A program made the position numbers and the translations under genes. Below are positions 1 to 8,033 of a DNA stretch of 37,958 bases, one piece after another. The stretch lies in NCBI GenBank assembly GCA_002450925.1, contig DKAU01000041.1:6677-44634 (forward strand), in the 5' to 3' direction. Under the pieces are notes generated by a model. That model was not told the origin of the DNA. It saw only the letters and a program-made list of their open reading frames with translations, and ran no database searches. Numbering within the stretch: position 1 is the stretch's first letter; each line of letters begins with the position of its first letter. The DNA comes from Thiobacillus sp. UBA6918 (GTDB lineage Bacteria > Pseudomonadota > Gammaproteobacteria > Burkholderiales > Thiobacillaceae).

Positions 1-363
1 ACTACCGGTACCATTATGGGTTGCTCTCGCTACTTCAAGGAAGTGAACCCGGCTATCCAGATTATTGGAGTGCAGCCGGAAGAGGGGGCACAGATACCCG
101 GTATCCGAAAGTGGCCTGCAGAATACCTTCCCAAGATCTGCGACTTTAACCAGATCGATCGCATGATCTACGTTAGCCAGCAGGCGGCAGAGGAAACTAC
201 ACGCCGTTTGGCGAAGGAAGAGGGCATCTTTGCCGGCATCTCGTCAGGCGGTGCACTTTACGCGGCGCTTCAACTATCGAATGAAGTCGAGAACGCTGTC
301 ATAGTTTCCATTGTCTGCGACCGCGGCGACCGCTATCTTTCAACTGGCGTTTTCCCTGCTTGA
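1..363 (+). CDS. cysM: Cysteine synthase B, C-terminal part (5' truncated)
   Basis: PLP-dependent O-acetylserine (or O-phosphoserine) sulfhydrylase, the last step of cysteine synthesis, cytosolic. The frame is open from base 1, and the first visible residues GTTGTIMG form the glycine-rich loop that holds the PLP phosphate. The SSGGALYAAL segment near the end carries the serine that contacts the pyridine nitrogen. The C-terminus CDRGDRYLSTGVF is typical of CysM, which is usually about 300 residues, so only the last 120 or so are present; the catalytic lysine lies outside the window. The stop shares one base with the radA start (TGATG), so the two are probably translationally coupled. CysM rather than CysK is judged from the tail and is fairly certain. 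Confidence 0.9.
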   Translation, partial: TTGTIMGCSRYFKEVNPAIQIIGVQPEEGAQIPGIRKWPAEYLPKICDFNQIDRMIYVSQQAAEETTRRLAKEEGIFAGISSGGALYAALQLSNEVENAVIVSIVCDRGDRYLSTGVFPA

Positions 364-1715
364 TGGCCAAGGCCAAAACCATATATACCTGCACCGAGTG
401 CGGCGGCAGTTCGCCGAAATGGCAGGGTCAGTGCCCGGCCTGCGGCGCATGGAATACCCTGGTTGAAACCATTGCCGAGAAAACCGCGAACAGCCGCTTT
501 CAATCCTTGGCTACCAGCAGTGAGGTCAAATCGCTGGCTGAAGTCGAGGCGGTTGAGGATGAGCGCATTTCCACCGGGATTTCTGAACTGGATCGTGTGC
601 TTGGAGACGGCATTGTTCGTGGCGGAGTCGTCCTGATCGGCGGCGATCCCGGCATAGGAAAATCCACACTCTTGCTACAGGCGCTGGCACATTTGTCAGA
701 ACAACTGCCCACGCTTTACGTAAGCGGCGAGGAATCTGCCCGGCAGGTGGCATTGCGTGCGAAACGCCTCAATCTAAAGGCCCAGGACCTGCCGCTGCTT
801 TCCGAAATCCAGTTGGAAAAAATCCTCGCCGTGCTCGATGACAAGAAACCCCAGGTGGCGGTCATCGATTCGATCCAGACAGTGTACTCAGAAGCCTTGC
901 AGTCAGCCCCTGGGTCGGTGGCTCAGGTACGCGAGTGCGCGGCTCAACTCACCCGCTACGCCAAGCGCAGTGGCACTTGCCTGTTTCTGGTTGGACATGT
1001 CACCAAAGAAGGCGCGCTGGCAGGTCCGCGTGTGCTGGAGCACATGGTAGATACGGTGCTTTATTTTGAGGGTGATACCGGTTCTTCATTCCGCTTGGTG
1101 CGGGCATTCAAGAATCGCTTTGGTGCAGTCAATGAGCTTGGCGTTTTTGCCATGACTGAAACCGGCCTGAAGAATGTGACCAATCCATCCGCACTCTTTC
1201 TTTCTCGACATGGAGAGCCGGTCCCGGGAACGTGCGTGGTGGTGACCCAGGAAGGCTCCCGTCCATTACTGGTGGAAATCCAGGCACTTGTGGACAGTGC
1301 GCAGGGCGCAAATCCCAGGCGACTTTCAGTTGGTCTGGAAAGCAACCGTCTTGCAATGCTTCTGGCAGTTTTGCATCGCCATGCCGGTGTCGCCTGTTTT
1401 GATCAGGATGTATTTATCAATGCCGTGGGTGGCGTAAAAATTGGCGAACCTGCTGCAGACCTGGCTGTACTGGCAGCCATTGTTTCCTCGCTCAAGAGCA
1501 AACCGGTTCGAGAAAAACTGGTGATATTTGGCGAGGTGGGGTTGGCCGGGGAAATTCGACCCGTTCAGCGGGGTCAGGAGCGCTTGAAGGAAGCTGCCAA
1601 GCTGGGCTTTACCCATGCCATTGTGCCTATGGCCAACCAGCCCAAGGCAAAAATTTCCGGTATCGAAGTGATACCAGTCAATCGTATCGACGAAGCACTC
1701 AGCCAGCTTTTTTAG
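363..1715 (+). CDS. radA: DNA repair protein RadA (Sms)
   Basis: RecA-like ATPase that promotes branch migration and processing of recombination intermediates. It is full length at 450 aa. The N-terminal C4 zinc finger has Cys10, Cys13, Cys24 and Cys27. Walker A is GGDPGIGKST at residues 93-102. The RadA-specific KNRFG motif is at 250-254, followed by the Lon-like C-terminal domain (hallmark GEVGLAGEIRPV). A TTG one codon upstream could also start the frame, but ATG at 363 gives the expected MAKAKTIYTC start and the 1-bp overlap with cysM. The 3' end overlaps tail-to-tail by 17 bp with the convergent SDR gene, so neither gene has a separate downstream terminator here. Confidence 0.97.
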   Translation: MAKAKTIYTCTECGGSSPKWQGQCPACGAWNTLVETIAEKTANSRFQSLATSSEVKSLAEVEAVEDERISTGISELDRVLGDGIVRGGVVLIGGDPGIGKSTLLLQALAHLSEQLPTLYVSGEESARQVALRAKRLNLKAQDLPLLSEIQLEKILAVLDDKKPQVAVIDSIQTVYSEALQSAPGSVAQVRECAAQLTRYAKRSGTCLFLVGHVTKEGALAGPRVLEHMVDTVLYFEGDTGSSFRLVRAFKNRFGAVNELGVFAMTETGLKNVTNPSALFLSRHGEPVPGTCVVVTQEGSRPLLVEIQALVDSAQGANPRRLSVGLESNRLAMLLAVLHRHAGVACFDQDVFINAVGGVKIGEPAADLAVLAAIVSSLKSKPVREKLVIFGEVGLAGEIRPVQRGQERLKEAAKLGFTHAIVPMANQPKAKISGIEVIPVNRIDEALSQLF

Positions 1716-2454
1716 CGCACTCGATAACCTGGCCGTGCACCTCGCGGCCGTCAGGTCCCATCAGCCACACATACCAAGGCATCAGATCAGCTGTTTTTGG
1801 TAACTGCTCTGGCAGTTCGCCCGGGTGTGTCTTGCGACGCAAGGGTGAATTTACCGGACCGGGAATCAGTGTGTTGAATCTGAGGCTTGGTGTTTTCTCG
1901 TATTCTTCGCTGAAAACGGTAGTCAATGTTTCCAGCCCGGATTTGGAAACGGCATACCCGCCCCAATAAGCAGAAGGATGGTGACCGTGGGTCTCGCCGG
2001 TGAAAATGACAGAGGCATCGGGAGAGGCCTGCAAAAGCGGAAGGCAGGCCTTTGTCAGTGCAAAGGGCGCAACCAGGTTAATTTTCAGTAGCTTATTCCA
2101 TTGCTCCAGGGTTTGCAGGTGCAGGGGAGTCAGGCTGTAGAAAGCTGCAGCGCTATGCAGAATACCGTCCAGATGCTTGAGGTGATAGGAAATGGTGCCC
2201 GACAGCCTTTCGAATCCACTTTCGTCCGCTGCATCAAGATCAAAGGGAAACATCGCAGGCTCAGGCCCGCCAGAGGCTGCAATCTCGTCATACACTGCTT
2301 CAAGTTTTTTCTCATTACGGCCCAGCAGGGCCACAGTCGCGCCATGTCTTGCATAGGTTATGGCTGCTTCGCGCCCGAGACCGGATCCGGCTCCGGTAAC
2401 CAGAATGACACGCCCATGAAGGCAATCGGGAGAGGCTTGGGATGGTTGATTCAT
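1699..2454 (-). CDS. SDR family oxidoreductase (YciK-like)
   Basis: Short-chain dehydrogenase/reductase of 251 aa, predicted cytosolic and NAD(P)-dependent. The cofactor loop TGAGSGLG is at residues 20-27 and the catalytic pair is Tyr167 and Lys171 (YAVSK). The overall look, including WGGYAVSKSG, resembles YciK-type SDRs. The position 13 before the catalytic Tyr, normally Ser, reads Glu154-Thr155, so the classical Ser may be replaced by Thr; this is a reading by eye. The start at 2454 was chosen over an upstream Met because it gives an ATGA overlap with hpnE. It is the last gene of the hpnC-D-E operon, so a role in isoprenoid or lipid modification is possible but unproven; substrate unknown. 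Confidence 0.85.
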   Translation of the reverse strand: MNQPSQASPDCLHGRVILVTGAGSGLGREAAITYARHGATVALLGRNEKKLEAVYDEIAASGGPEPAMFPFDLDAADESGFERLSGTISYHLKHLDGILHSAAAFYSLTPLHLQTLEQWNKLLKINLVAPFALTKACLPLLQASPDASVIFTGETHGHHPSAYWGGYAVSKSGLETLTTVFSEEYEKTPSLRFNTLIPGPVNSPLRRKTHPGELPEQLPKTADLMPWYVWLMGPDGREVHGQVIECAKKAG

Positions 2455-3755
2455 GATGATTGAAGCAAGGTTTTTGCGCATTGTACGCCGCTGCGTACCG
2501 CGCCTTCGAGTGTAGAGGGATAAGGGCCGGCTGTGTAGTCACCGGCGATGAAGAGTCCGTCACGCGGCGTGGTGTTATCCGGGCGGTAAAGGCCGGGAGT
2601 GCAGGAGAAAGTTGCGCGTTTTTCGGTCACGCGCTTCAAGATTCGGACTGGAGGAAGCTGGCCAAAGGCCTGACGCATGCGCCTGTTGATTTCATCCATC
2701 CAGCGCGCGTCATCCCAATCGAGATGTTCGCCCTCTGCGCTGGCCACCACGGCGACGGTACAAGTGCCATCTTCGCCAATATCCGGCCTGCAGGTGTCAA
2801 GATCGAAAACAAATAACGGCACAGGGTCAACCCAGCCAAGCAGGGGTGTCTTGAACCAGAGTGGTTCAAGATAGCTTGCATACACGGTGGCAATGGGTTG
2901 GTATTCCAGGGCGCCAAGTTTTACTGCAATTTCTCGGCAGCCCACCAGTTGCTCCAGCAATGGAATGGCGTGAACAGGTGCTGTTGCAATGATGACCTTG
3001 TCATGGGTGACCTCGCCGTCCTCAAGAATGAGTTTCCATTTCTTGCCGGTGTTCTGAAGCGAGGTAACCCTTGTCCTCGTTCTTGTCCTGCTACCGTTTT
3101 CAGTCAGCCAGTCGGCGGCAGGTTCGGGAAACAGGGCAGAAAGATCGCGAGTGGGAATAAGAAAATCACTGTTGCCCGCGCTTCCTGTAAGCGAATCTTT
3201 CAGGACACGTGCAAAAACGGAAAATGATGCCTTCTCAACGGGAGTATTCAGGGCAGCCACGCATATGGGTTCCCACAGGTAGCGGCGTATGGCAACTGGC
3301 TGGTTTGCCAGGGCCTCGGCTACGGTGAGCGAGTTGTCAGGCATGAAGTTAATTTTCTTCAGTGACCTCATGAAACGAATGGCAGCCAGCTTGTCATCAA
3401 ACGATATACCTTGTGCAAACAACAGCGCTGCAGCCAGATGGAAGGGTGCAGGCAGTCGTGGCGCGCGAATTGAAACGCCCTCAGGGTATTCGAGCGTAAG
3501 CGGCAACCGTTTGAACCCGCTTCGGCTGCTACCGGGCTCGACAAGCTCCATAAGGCGCAGAGTTTCCCTGTAAGCGCCAACCAGGAGATGTTGTCCGTTG
3601 TCCAGTAGAGGCGGTGCTGCGGTTATGCAGCGGGCGCGCCCGCCAAGCAGTTTCCCAGCTTCGTATACTGTGACCTCATGTCCGGCCAGGGTCAGTTCTA
3701 CAGCAGCAGCAAGGCCTGACCAGCCACCGCCGATGATCCCGATGCTTTGTTTCAT
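2451..3755 (-). CDS. hpnE: Hydroxysqualene dehydroxylase HpnE
   Basis: FAD-dependent amine-oxidase-fold enzyme that reduces hydroxysqualene to squalene, the third step of the HpnCDE route from farnesyl diphosphate. The protein is 434 aa. The N-terminal dinucleotide-binding fold GIIGGGWSG starts at about residue 5, with an acidic end at VYEAG. The C-terminal FAD motif reads GLFIAGDYTAGPYPSTLEGA. The start at 3755 (MKQSIGIIGG) was chosen because its ATG overlaps the hpnD stop (ATGA); a Met seven codons upstream is possible but lies inside hpnD. It overlaps the downstream SDR in the same way. Assignment rests on domain architecture plus direct linkage to hpnD and hpnC. Confidence 0.93.
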   Translation of the reverse strand: MKQSIGIIGGGWSGLAAAVELTLAGHEVTVYEAGKLLGGRARCITAAPPLLDNGQHLLVGAYRETLRLMELVEPGSSRSGFKRLPLTLEYPEGVSIRAPRLPAPFHLAAALLFAQGISFDDKLAAIRFMRSLKKINFMPDNSLTVAEALANQPVAIRRYLWEPICVAALNTPVEKASFSVFARVLKDSLTGSAGNSDFLIPTRDLSALFPEPAADWLTENGSRTRTRTRVTSLQNTGKKWKLILEDGEVTHDKVIIATAPVHAIPLLEQLVGCREIAVKLGALEYQPIATVYASYLEPLWFKTPLLGWVDPVPLFVFDLDTCRPDIGEDGTCTVAVVASAEGEHLDWDDARWMDEINRRMRQAFGQLPPVRILKRVTEKRATFSCTPGLYRPDNTTPRDGLFIAGDYTAGPYPSTLEGAVRSGVQCAKTLLQSS

Positions 3756-4585
3756 GCAAAAGTCATGGTTTTCCATGCCAGCCAGAGTTTCCTCAGCGGC
3801 GACAAGGAGGTTCTTTTATCAAGCACGTGGAAACCATCGTTGCGTATTTCTTCCAGAATGGCGCGGTAAATAGCGGCCATGGCCAGCCCGGCACGCTGCG
3901 ATTTCCGGTCTTCTGAAGGCAGCAAGGAGAGAGCACGATCGTAGGCTTGCGTTGCTCTCTCATATTGAAACCGCATCAATGACTCAAATTCATCTGTGTG
4001 TTTTCGGTTCAAGAGGTCGGCCGGTTTTACATTGAACTGTTCCAGTTCATCGACCGGAAGGTAGATGCGACCACGCCCGGCATCCTCGCCAACGTCACGA
4101 ATGATGTTGGTGAGCTGGAATGCCAGTCCAAGTTCGTGCGCATATTTGAGTGTTTGACGATTCTGGTATCCAAAGATTTCGGCGGCAACCTGTCCAACCA
4201 CTCCAGCAGCACGATGGCAGTACAGGAGAAGGGTCTTGTAATCATCATAGCGCTGCTGGTCGAGATCCATTTCCATACCGTCGACGATTTCCTCCAGCCA
4301 TTCCAGAGGGATATTGCGCTCGTGCACACTGGCGTGAAGGGCCTGTGTGACGGGATGTTCCGGATGGCCTTCATACATGCGGACAATTTCGCTCCGCCAC
4401 CAGGCCAGCTTGATGCGGGCGATATTCGAGTCGCTGCACTCATCCACGACGTCGTCCAGTTCACGGCACAATGCGTAAAAGGCGGTGATGCCATCGCGAA
4501 CCTTAGGCTTCAATGCCCTGAAACTGTAATAAAAACTTGAACCGCTGGCGGCGGCTTTGTCCTGGCAGTATTGGTTTGGCGTCAT
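3752..4585 (-). CDS. hpnD: Presqualene diphosphate synthase HpnD
   Basis: Squalene/phytoene synthase family, 277 aa. It condenses two farnesyl diphosphates to presqualene diphosphate. The first aspartate-rich motif LDDVVDE is at 43-49 and the second, NIIRDVGED, at 160-168, followed by GRIYLP; both bind Mg-diphosphate. It starts two bases after the hpnC stop and overlaps hpnE by 4 bp, so it is co-translated with its pathway partners. The separation from HpnC rests on the HpnD-type N-terminus (GSSFYYSFRALKP) and the order hpnC-hpnD-hpnE. No squalene-hopene cyclase is present in the window, so the final product (hopanoid or other) cannot be read from here. Confidence 0.95.
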   Translation of the reverse strand: MTPNQYCQDKAAASGSSFYYSFRALKPKVRDGITAFYALCRELDDVVDECSDSNIARIKLAWWRSEIVRMYEGHPEHPVTQALHASVHERNIPLEWLEEIVDGMEMDLDQQRYDDYKTLLLYCHRAAGVVGQVAAEIFGYQNRQTLKYAHELGLAFQLTNIIRDVGEDAGRGRIYLPVDELEQFNVKPADLLNRKHTDEFESLMRFQYERATQAYDRALSLLPSEDRKSQRAGLAMAAIYRAILEEIRNDGFHVLDKRTSLSPLRKLWLAWKTMTFA

Positions 4586-4587
4586 GG

Positions 4588-5484
4588 TTATTTTTTCAGC
4601 AAGGCACGCAGGATGATAACAGTCCAGTCATAAACATTGAGCTTAATCCTGCGTTCAAGTGGTCCCATGGGGTTGTTGTGCAGCTTCATCAGTATCCGGT
4701 CGCCTCCGGCAATGATCATGCGTGTCTCTAACCCGATACGACCTTTCAGGACGAGTCCCAAAGGCGCACTGGCCTGAAGCATCTTGTGTACCCTTTTGAT
4801 CTGGCCCAGCATGAATCCGCGCCAGCGGTCTTCATTGCTGGAAACCACAGATACAACAGGGATGCCGCCAAATGACGTAGGGAATGCAGTGTCTGCGTCA
4901 GACGACAAAGGGGCCAAGCCACACATCATGCCTAATCTGGAGTCGGAAAGACCTGCGCCAACGAGTTCATCCTGGGGAAAATAAACGCGGTTCTTGCGCA
5001 AATCGATTTCCACGTCCTGTAGAAAATTGATCAGTTGAAGGCTGGAGCACAAGCCGTCGGAATAGGCCAGGTGGCGGGGATCTTCGTCCTCGAACAGGGC
5101 CATCAGCAGTCGTCCGACAGGGTTGGCAGAACGGCGGCAATAATCCATGACCTCGCCGAAGTTTGCATAACGACTCTTGGTTACGTCCTGGCGGAAAGCT
5201 GACAGCAGATCGCGAAAGGGCTGTATTGGCAAATTGTGCTTGCGAATGACGTCTGTCAGCTCGGCAAACAGCCTGCCTTCAGCGGGTTTTCCCTGTTCAA
5301 TCCTGTCCAGTTGGGTTTCAAAAGCATCAAGCGAGGCAATGCGTTCTGATGGTGGTGCTTCTCCCTCATCCGCAAAATCATCCGCCGCACGGGCGAATGC
5401 GTAAATGACTTCTACGGGGTGACGCAGGTGCCTGGGCAGGACAAAAGACGCGACGGGGAAGTTTTCGTAGTGGTCTACCGGCAC
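4588..5484 (-). CDS. hpnC: Hydroxysqualene synthase HpnC
   Basis: Squalene synthase-like protein of 298 aa that converts presqualene diphosphate to hydroxysqualene. Aspartate-rich motifs are ADDFADE at 34-40 and NFLQDVEID at 153-161, followed by KNRVYFP. The start codon is GTG at 5484, chosen because the family N-terminus reads VDHYENFPVAS and no upstream Met fits. It is the first gene of the minus-strand hpnC-hpnD-hpnE-SDR operon; its promoter must lie in the 130 bp between 5485 and the tRNA gene on the opposite strand. The motif after the second Asp region (EID rather than GED) is one of the features that separates HpnC from HpnD. Confidence 0.94.
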   Translation of the reverse strand: MPVDHYENFPVASFVLPRHLRHPVEVIYAFARAADDFADEGEAPPSERIASLDAFETQLDRIEQGKPAEGRLFAELTDVIRKHNLPIQPFRDLLSAFRQDVTKSRYANFGEVMDYCRRSANPVGRLLMALFEDEDPRHLAYSDGLCSSLQLINFLQDVEIDLRKNRVYFPQDELVGAGLSDSRLGMMCGLAPLSSDADTAFPTSFGGIPVVSVVSSNEDRWRGFMLGQIKRVHKMLQASAPLGLVLKGRIGLETRMIIAGGDRILMKLHNNPMGPLERRIKLNVYDWTVIILRALLKK

Positions 5485-5537
5485 GAATCAAAATGAAAAA
5501 GGATGGCAAGAAAAGTGGCTTTTGGCGCACGAAGCGG

Positions 5538-5567
5538 CTGACATCAAGGGCTTGATTATATTACTAT
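5538..5567 (+). promoter_or_regulatory. Possible sigma-70 promoter for tRNA-Leu
   Basis: CTGACA (5538-5543) and TACTAT (5562-5567) are separated by 18 bp and followed by a GC-rich stretch, about 48 bp ahead of the tRNA. The -35 matches consensus at 5 of 6 positions, the -10 only at 4 of 6. Placement is suggestive, not proven. Confidence 0.35.
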
Positions 5568-5614
5568 TGCGAGCCCGGAAGGATTCAGGACGAAGTCCTT
5601 GTCCCTGTCAGCGG

Positions 5615-5699
5615 GCGGATGTGGCGAAATTGGTAGACGCACCAGATTTAGGTTCTGGCGGGGCAACCCGTGAAGGTTCGAGTCCTTTCATCCGCACCA
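5615..5699 (+). tRNA. tRNA-Leu (anticodon UAG)
   Basis: This is an 85-nt class II tRNA. The acceptor stem GCGGATG pairs with CATCCGC, followed by A and an encoded CCA. The D-arm contains the usual TGGTAGACGC. The anticodon stem CCAGA/TCTGG encloses the loop TTTAGGT, giving anticodon TAG, which reads CUN leucine codons. A variable arm (GGGGCAACCC region) and the T-arm GGTTCGAGTCC are present. No att-like direct repeat or integrase was seen beside it. Confidence 0.97.
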
Positions 5700-5716
5700 G
5701 TCATCCTGGCGTACTG

Positions 5717-6496
5717 CTAGGTTCCCCAAATCATGGGGCCATTAGGCTCCGAAGCAAACTGCACGGTGTTATGCCCAATTGATTTGGCGTGTTGAAGCGC
5801 CCGGTCTGCCTTTGTGCAGAGTTTGCTGATGCTATCCGCATCGTTTGGATAGACGGCCACTCCGATACTGAAAGTGATGTTTTCTGCCGTGGTGCCGCTG
5901 AAAATTCGGCGGGCAGATTTGGATAACTTGTCAGCTACTTTCTGCGCGGCATCCATGGTCAACAGATCCGGAATCAGAACGACGAGTTCCTCTTCCTTCC
6001 AGCGCGCAACAGTATCGGTTGGGCGCAAACTGCCAATAAGTGTTTTTGCCACGGCCATCAGGACCTTGTCGCCATTGTCATGTCCACGCAGACTGCTTAT
6101 CAGGTGCAGGTTGTCCACGCTGACACAAAACACGGCAAATCCCGTTCCGCTTCGATCGGCACGTGCCTTGTCATAGGCCATACGGTTCTCGATCAAGATG
6201 CGGTTTGGCCGCTCGATCAACTCGTCGTGGGTGATTTCAAAGGAATCAATGTCGGCGTTCTCGATATTGCGCCGATCATTCGTATCCATGACACGGCGGG
6301 ATTTTTCGCCTGTCTTGAGGAACTGGACGATTTCAGCCCCGCTTAGGCCGATGAAGAAAAGTATCGAAAGGCCAAACCATAACTCGGCCAGCGAAGGCGC
6401 AAAAAAGAAACCTGCCGAGATCAGTAAAACCAGAATGCCAGCAAATACCCTAATCCCGGGTTCCATATGGTTTGTTTGACGGCCAGATGAGTTCAT
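5717..6496 (-). CDS. Membrane protein with degenerate GGDEF domain
   Basis: This 259-aa protein has two predicted N-terminal membrane helices (about 15-31 and 38-57), a short linker, and a C-terminal GGDEF-fold domain from about residue 98. The domain keeps the overall pattern (RMAYDKA, DNGDKVL, ARW, FSIGVAVYP, ADRALQHAK), but the signature that should read GGDEF is KEEEL at 167-171. It is therefore unlikely to make cyclic di-GMP and could instead be a receptor or structural domain. The N-terminal helix pair resembles small DUF2892-type modules. The start at 6496 is the longest option; Met11 (6466) is possible, and neither has a clear Shine-Dalgarno sequence. It stands alone on the minus strand. 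Confidence 0.8.
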   Translation of the reverse strand: MNSSGRQTNHMEPGIRVFAGILVLLISAGFFFAPSLAELWFGLSILFFIGLSGAEIVQFLKTGEKSRRVMDTNDRRNIENADIDSFEITHDELIERPNRILIENRMAYDKARADRSGTGFAVFCVSVDNLHLISSLRGHDNGDKVLMAVAKTLIGSLRPTDTVARWKEEELVVLIPDLLTMDAAQKVADKLSKSARRIFSGTTAENITFSIGVAVYPNDADSISKLCTKADRALQHAKSIGHNTVQFASEPNGPMIWGT

Positions 6497-6806
6497 TTGT
6501 GCATGCAGGTATCTGTTTGGCTGGAAGATTAAAACTTATACGTATCAACCCTTATCGGATTAACTGGCGTTTTTTGAAGGGATTTGGGCGGCAGATTGTG
6601 AAAATATTTGACCCTGCCCAGGCAGGGGGGTGTCGCCTGCAAACCTCAGTCCTGTGAAAGGGAAGACAAGGTTTGACTAAAAACGGCGTTCTCTGGATGT
6701 AAGGCTGTCGTAAGCCGTGCTGAATACGATTCTGGATATTGTAATGGCCATGTTGAACTCTCAATGCAGAATAAACGTGGCGTTTGATTCATCCGGGCCG
6801 TAATTA
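6497..6806. other. 310-bp intergenic region, divergent promoters presumed
   Basis: No supported gene lies here. The region separates the minus-strand GGDEF gene from the plus-strand exported protein and so should carry promoters for both, but no convincing -35/-10 pair was found. It contains a perfect 7-bp inverted repeat with a 2-bp centre at 6612-6627 (CCCTGCC/GGCAGGG). Small open frames across the region have no ribosome-binding site or recognisable product. Confidence 0.5.
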
Positions 6807-7601
6807 ATGAAGTTTCTTGTCGTATTAGCGCTTGTGCTGAGCTCAAAGCTTGCGTTGGCAATTTGCCCCCCGCATCCACTCACAGACCCGGACAAGGTTG
6901 CGCTTAGTGGCGACACGGTCCTGCTTGTGACCCATGCCAGCATGTTTTATGACGCGCGCCTTTCTTCAAAACGAGGCATAGACGAAGCCGTCAAGTTGGC
7001 AAAGGCCAGCAAAATACCCGTTGTCTATCTTCAGGATCGCAGTCCGGAACAAGACTATTTCATGGACGACTGCTCACCGGATTATTGGGTTTATTCAGAA
7101 AACGGAGAACTCAAATTCGATGTCAAGCCATCGCAGGTATACATCGTGGGAGGACATCTTGAAAAATGCATGTACACCACAGTGAAGGATTTGCTGACAT
7201 CATGGGCAAAACAGCCTTCAAGAAACCTGACATTGACCTATTTCATGGATGGAATTTACTCAAATGGCGAAATGGTGCGAAAGACCGACCCGTACTACGC
7301 GGATTTTGAGACTTTCATGCGTGCTGCCACTCGAGGACGCCCGGGTGGAGAATACTGGCCAAAACTCAACCTTCTGGAAACAATGGGGATCATCAACAAG
7401 GAAGAACACGAACTCGAATTCCTGGTTGATGCTGTACCGGAATTTGAAAAAATCATGCCCCAAAGCTACCGTGTCGAACTGCAAATGAACAATTCCGTCG
7501 TCAAGGTATTGCAGTCCGCTCCAGGATGGCACCCGCCCACCTTGAGATTCCGATTTGTGGATTCCGCCTTGAAAATGGTCAGCCCAAGGGCCTTGAAATA
7601 A
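6807..7601 (+). CDS. Exported protein, distant isochorismatase-fold candidate
   Basis: Not recognised as a named family. The 264-aa product has a clear Sec signal peptide with probable cleavage after ALA at residue 18, leaving Cys20 near the mature N-terminus; the lipobox is poor (LAIC), so a lipoprotein is unlikely. The mature part has an alternating strand/helix pattern: DTVLLVTH, then a helix, then IPVVYLQD, then VYIVGGHLEKCMYTTVKDLL. This resembles isochorismatase-like hydrolases, with Cys121 at the nucleophile position, but the usual catalytic Asp after the first strand is absent (Thr/His instead). If the fold is right, the enzyme is atypical and periplasmic. Start ATG at 6807 follows an AT-rich stretch without a strong SD. 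Confidence 0.7.
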   Translation: MKFLVVLALVLSSKLALAICPPHPLTDPDKVALSGDTVLLVTHASMFYDARLSSKRGIDEAVKLAKASKIPVVYLQDRSPEQDYFMDDCSPDYWVYSENGELKFDVKPSQVYIVGGHLEKCMYTTVKDLLTSWAKQPSRNLTLTYFMDGIYSNGEMVRKTDPYYADFETFMRAATRGRPGGEYWPKLNLLETMGIINKEEHELEFLVDAVPEFEKIMPQSYRVELQMNNSVVKVLQSAPGWHPPTLRFRFVDSALKMVSPRALK

Positions 7602-7739
7602 GGTCAACAGATTTCACTAGATTCAACTGGTGGCAGAAATCGACCTATAACTTCCATTTGCATGGCACACGCTGTTGTCTTTAAGCAGAACTAATCCAGA
7701 CTTCTTCGTTGACGCCAGAAACGCTCGAAACGCGACTGG

Positions 7740-8015
7740 CTACTTCATGTATGAGCGCATAACGCGAAGGACCTGCTCTAAGTCCTCCTCACGTTGATTC
7801 GTATTTTTGACGTGCGGTCCGAGGTGGTCCCGCATGTGGCCTTCCAAGACCTCAAGCATCAATCCATTGATCGCGCCGCGAATCGCCGTGATTTGCTGCA
7901 ATATCGCATTGCATTCAACTTCCTGATCTAACGCCCTCTCCAAGGCTTCGGCCTGACCCTTGATGCGCCGTGCCCTGATCAGCAACGCCTTCTTGTCCTT
8001 TATTGTGTGCGCCAT
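7740..8015 (-). CDS. dmeR: RcnR/CsoR-family Ni/Co-responsive repressor DmeR
   Basis: An all-helical metal-sensing repressor of 91 aa. The N-terminus MAHTIKDKKALLIRARRIKG and the core CNAILQQITAIRGAINGLM match the RcnR branch. His3, Cys35, His60 and His64 are all in place; these are the Ni/Co ligands of RcnR, and the N-terminal His argues against the formaldehyde sensor FrmR. The start at 8015 is supported by an upstream GAGGATG sequence; a longer open frame reading through the operator is not used. It is divergent from dmeF, with the operator at 8043-8057. It should repress dmeF, and probably itself, until Co or Ni binds. Confidence 0.92.
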   Translation of the reverse strand: MAHTIKDKKALLIRARRIKGQAEALERALDQEVECNAILQQITAIRGAINGLMLEVLEGHMRDHLGPHVKNTNQREEDLEQVLRVMRSYMK

Positions 8016-8033
8016 TTCATCCTCAACGAATAC

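Noticed and set aside
3998..4540. 180-codon open frame on the plus strand opposite hpnD
   Set aside because: It lies wholly opposite hpnD, has no recognisable domain, and hpnD has full family motifs.
5724..5738. Hairpin CCCCA/TGGGG after the tRNA as terminator
   Set aside because: It lies inside the coding end of the GGDEF gene and lacks a T-run on the plus strand.
5615..5760. tRNA-linked integration site
   Set aside because: No integrase, no direct repeat of the tRNA 3' end, and flanking genes look chromosomal.
7662..7680. TGGCAC-like sigma-54 promoter
   Set aside because: The -12 element is out of register by one base, and the following gene is on the other strand.
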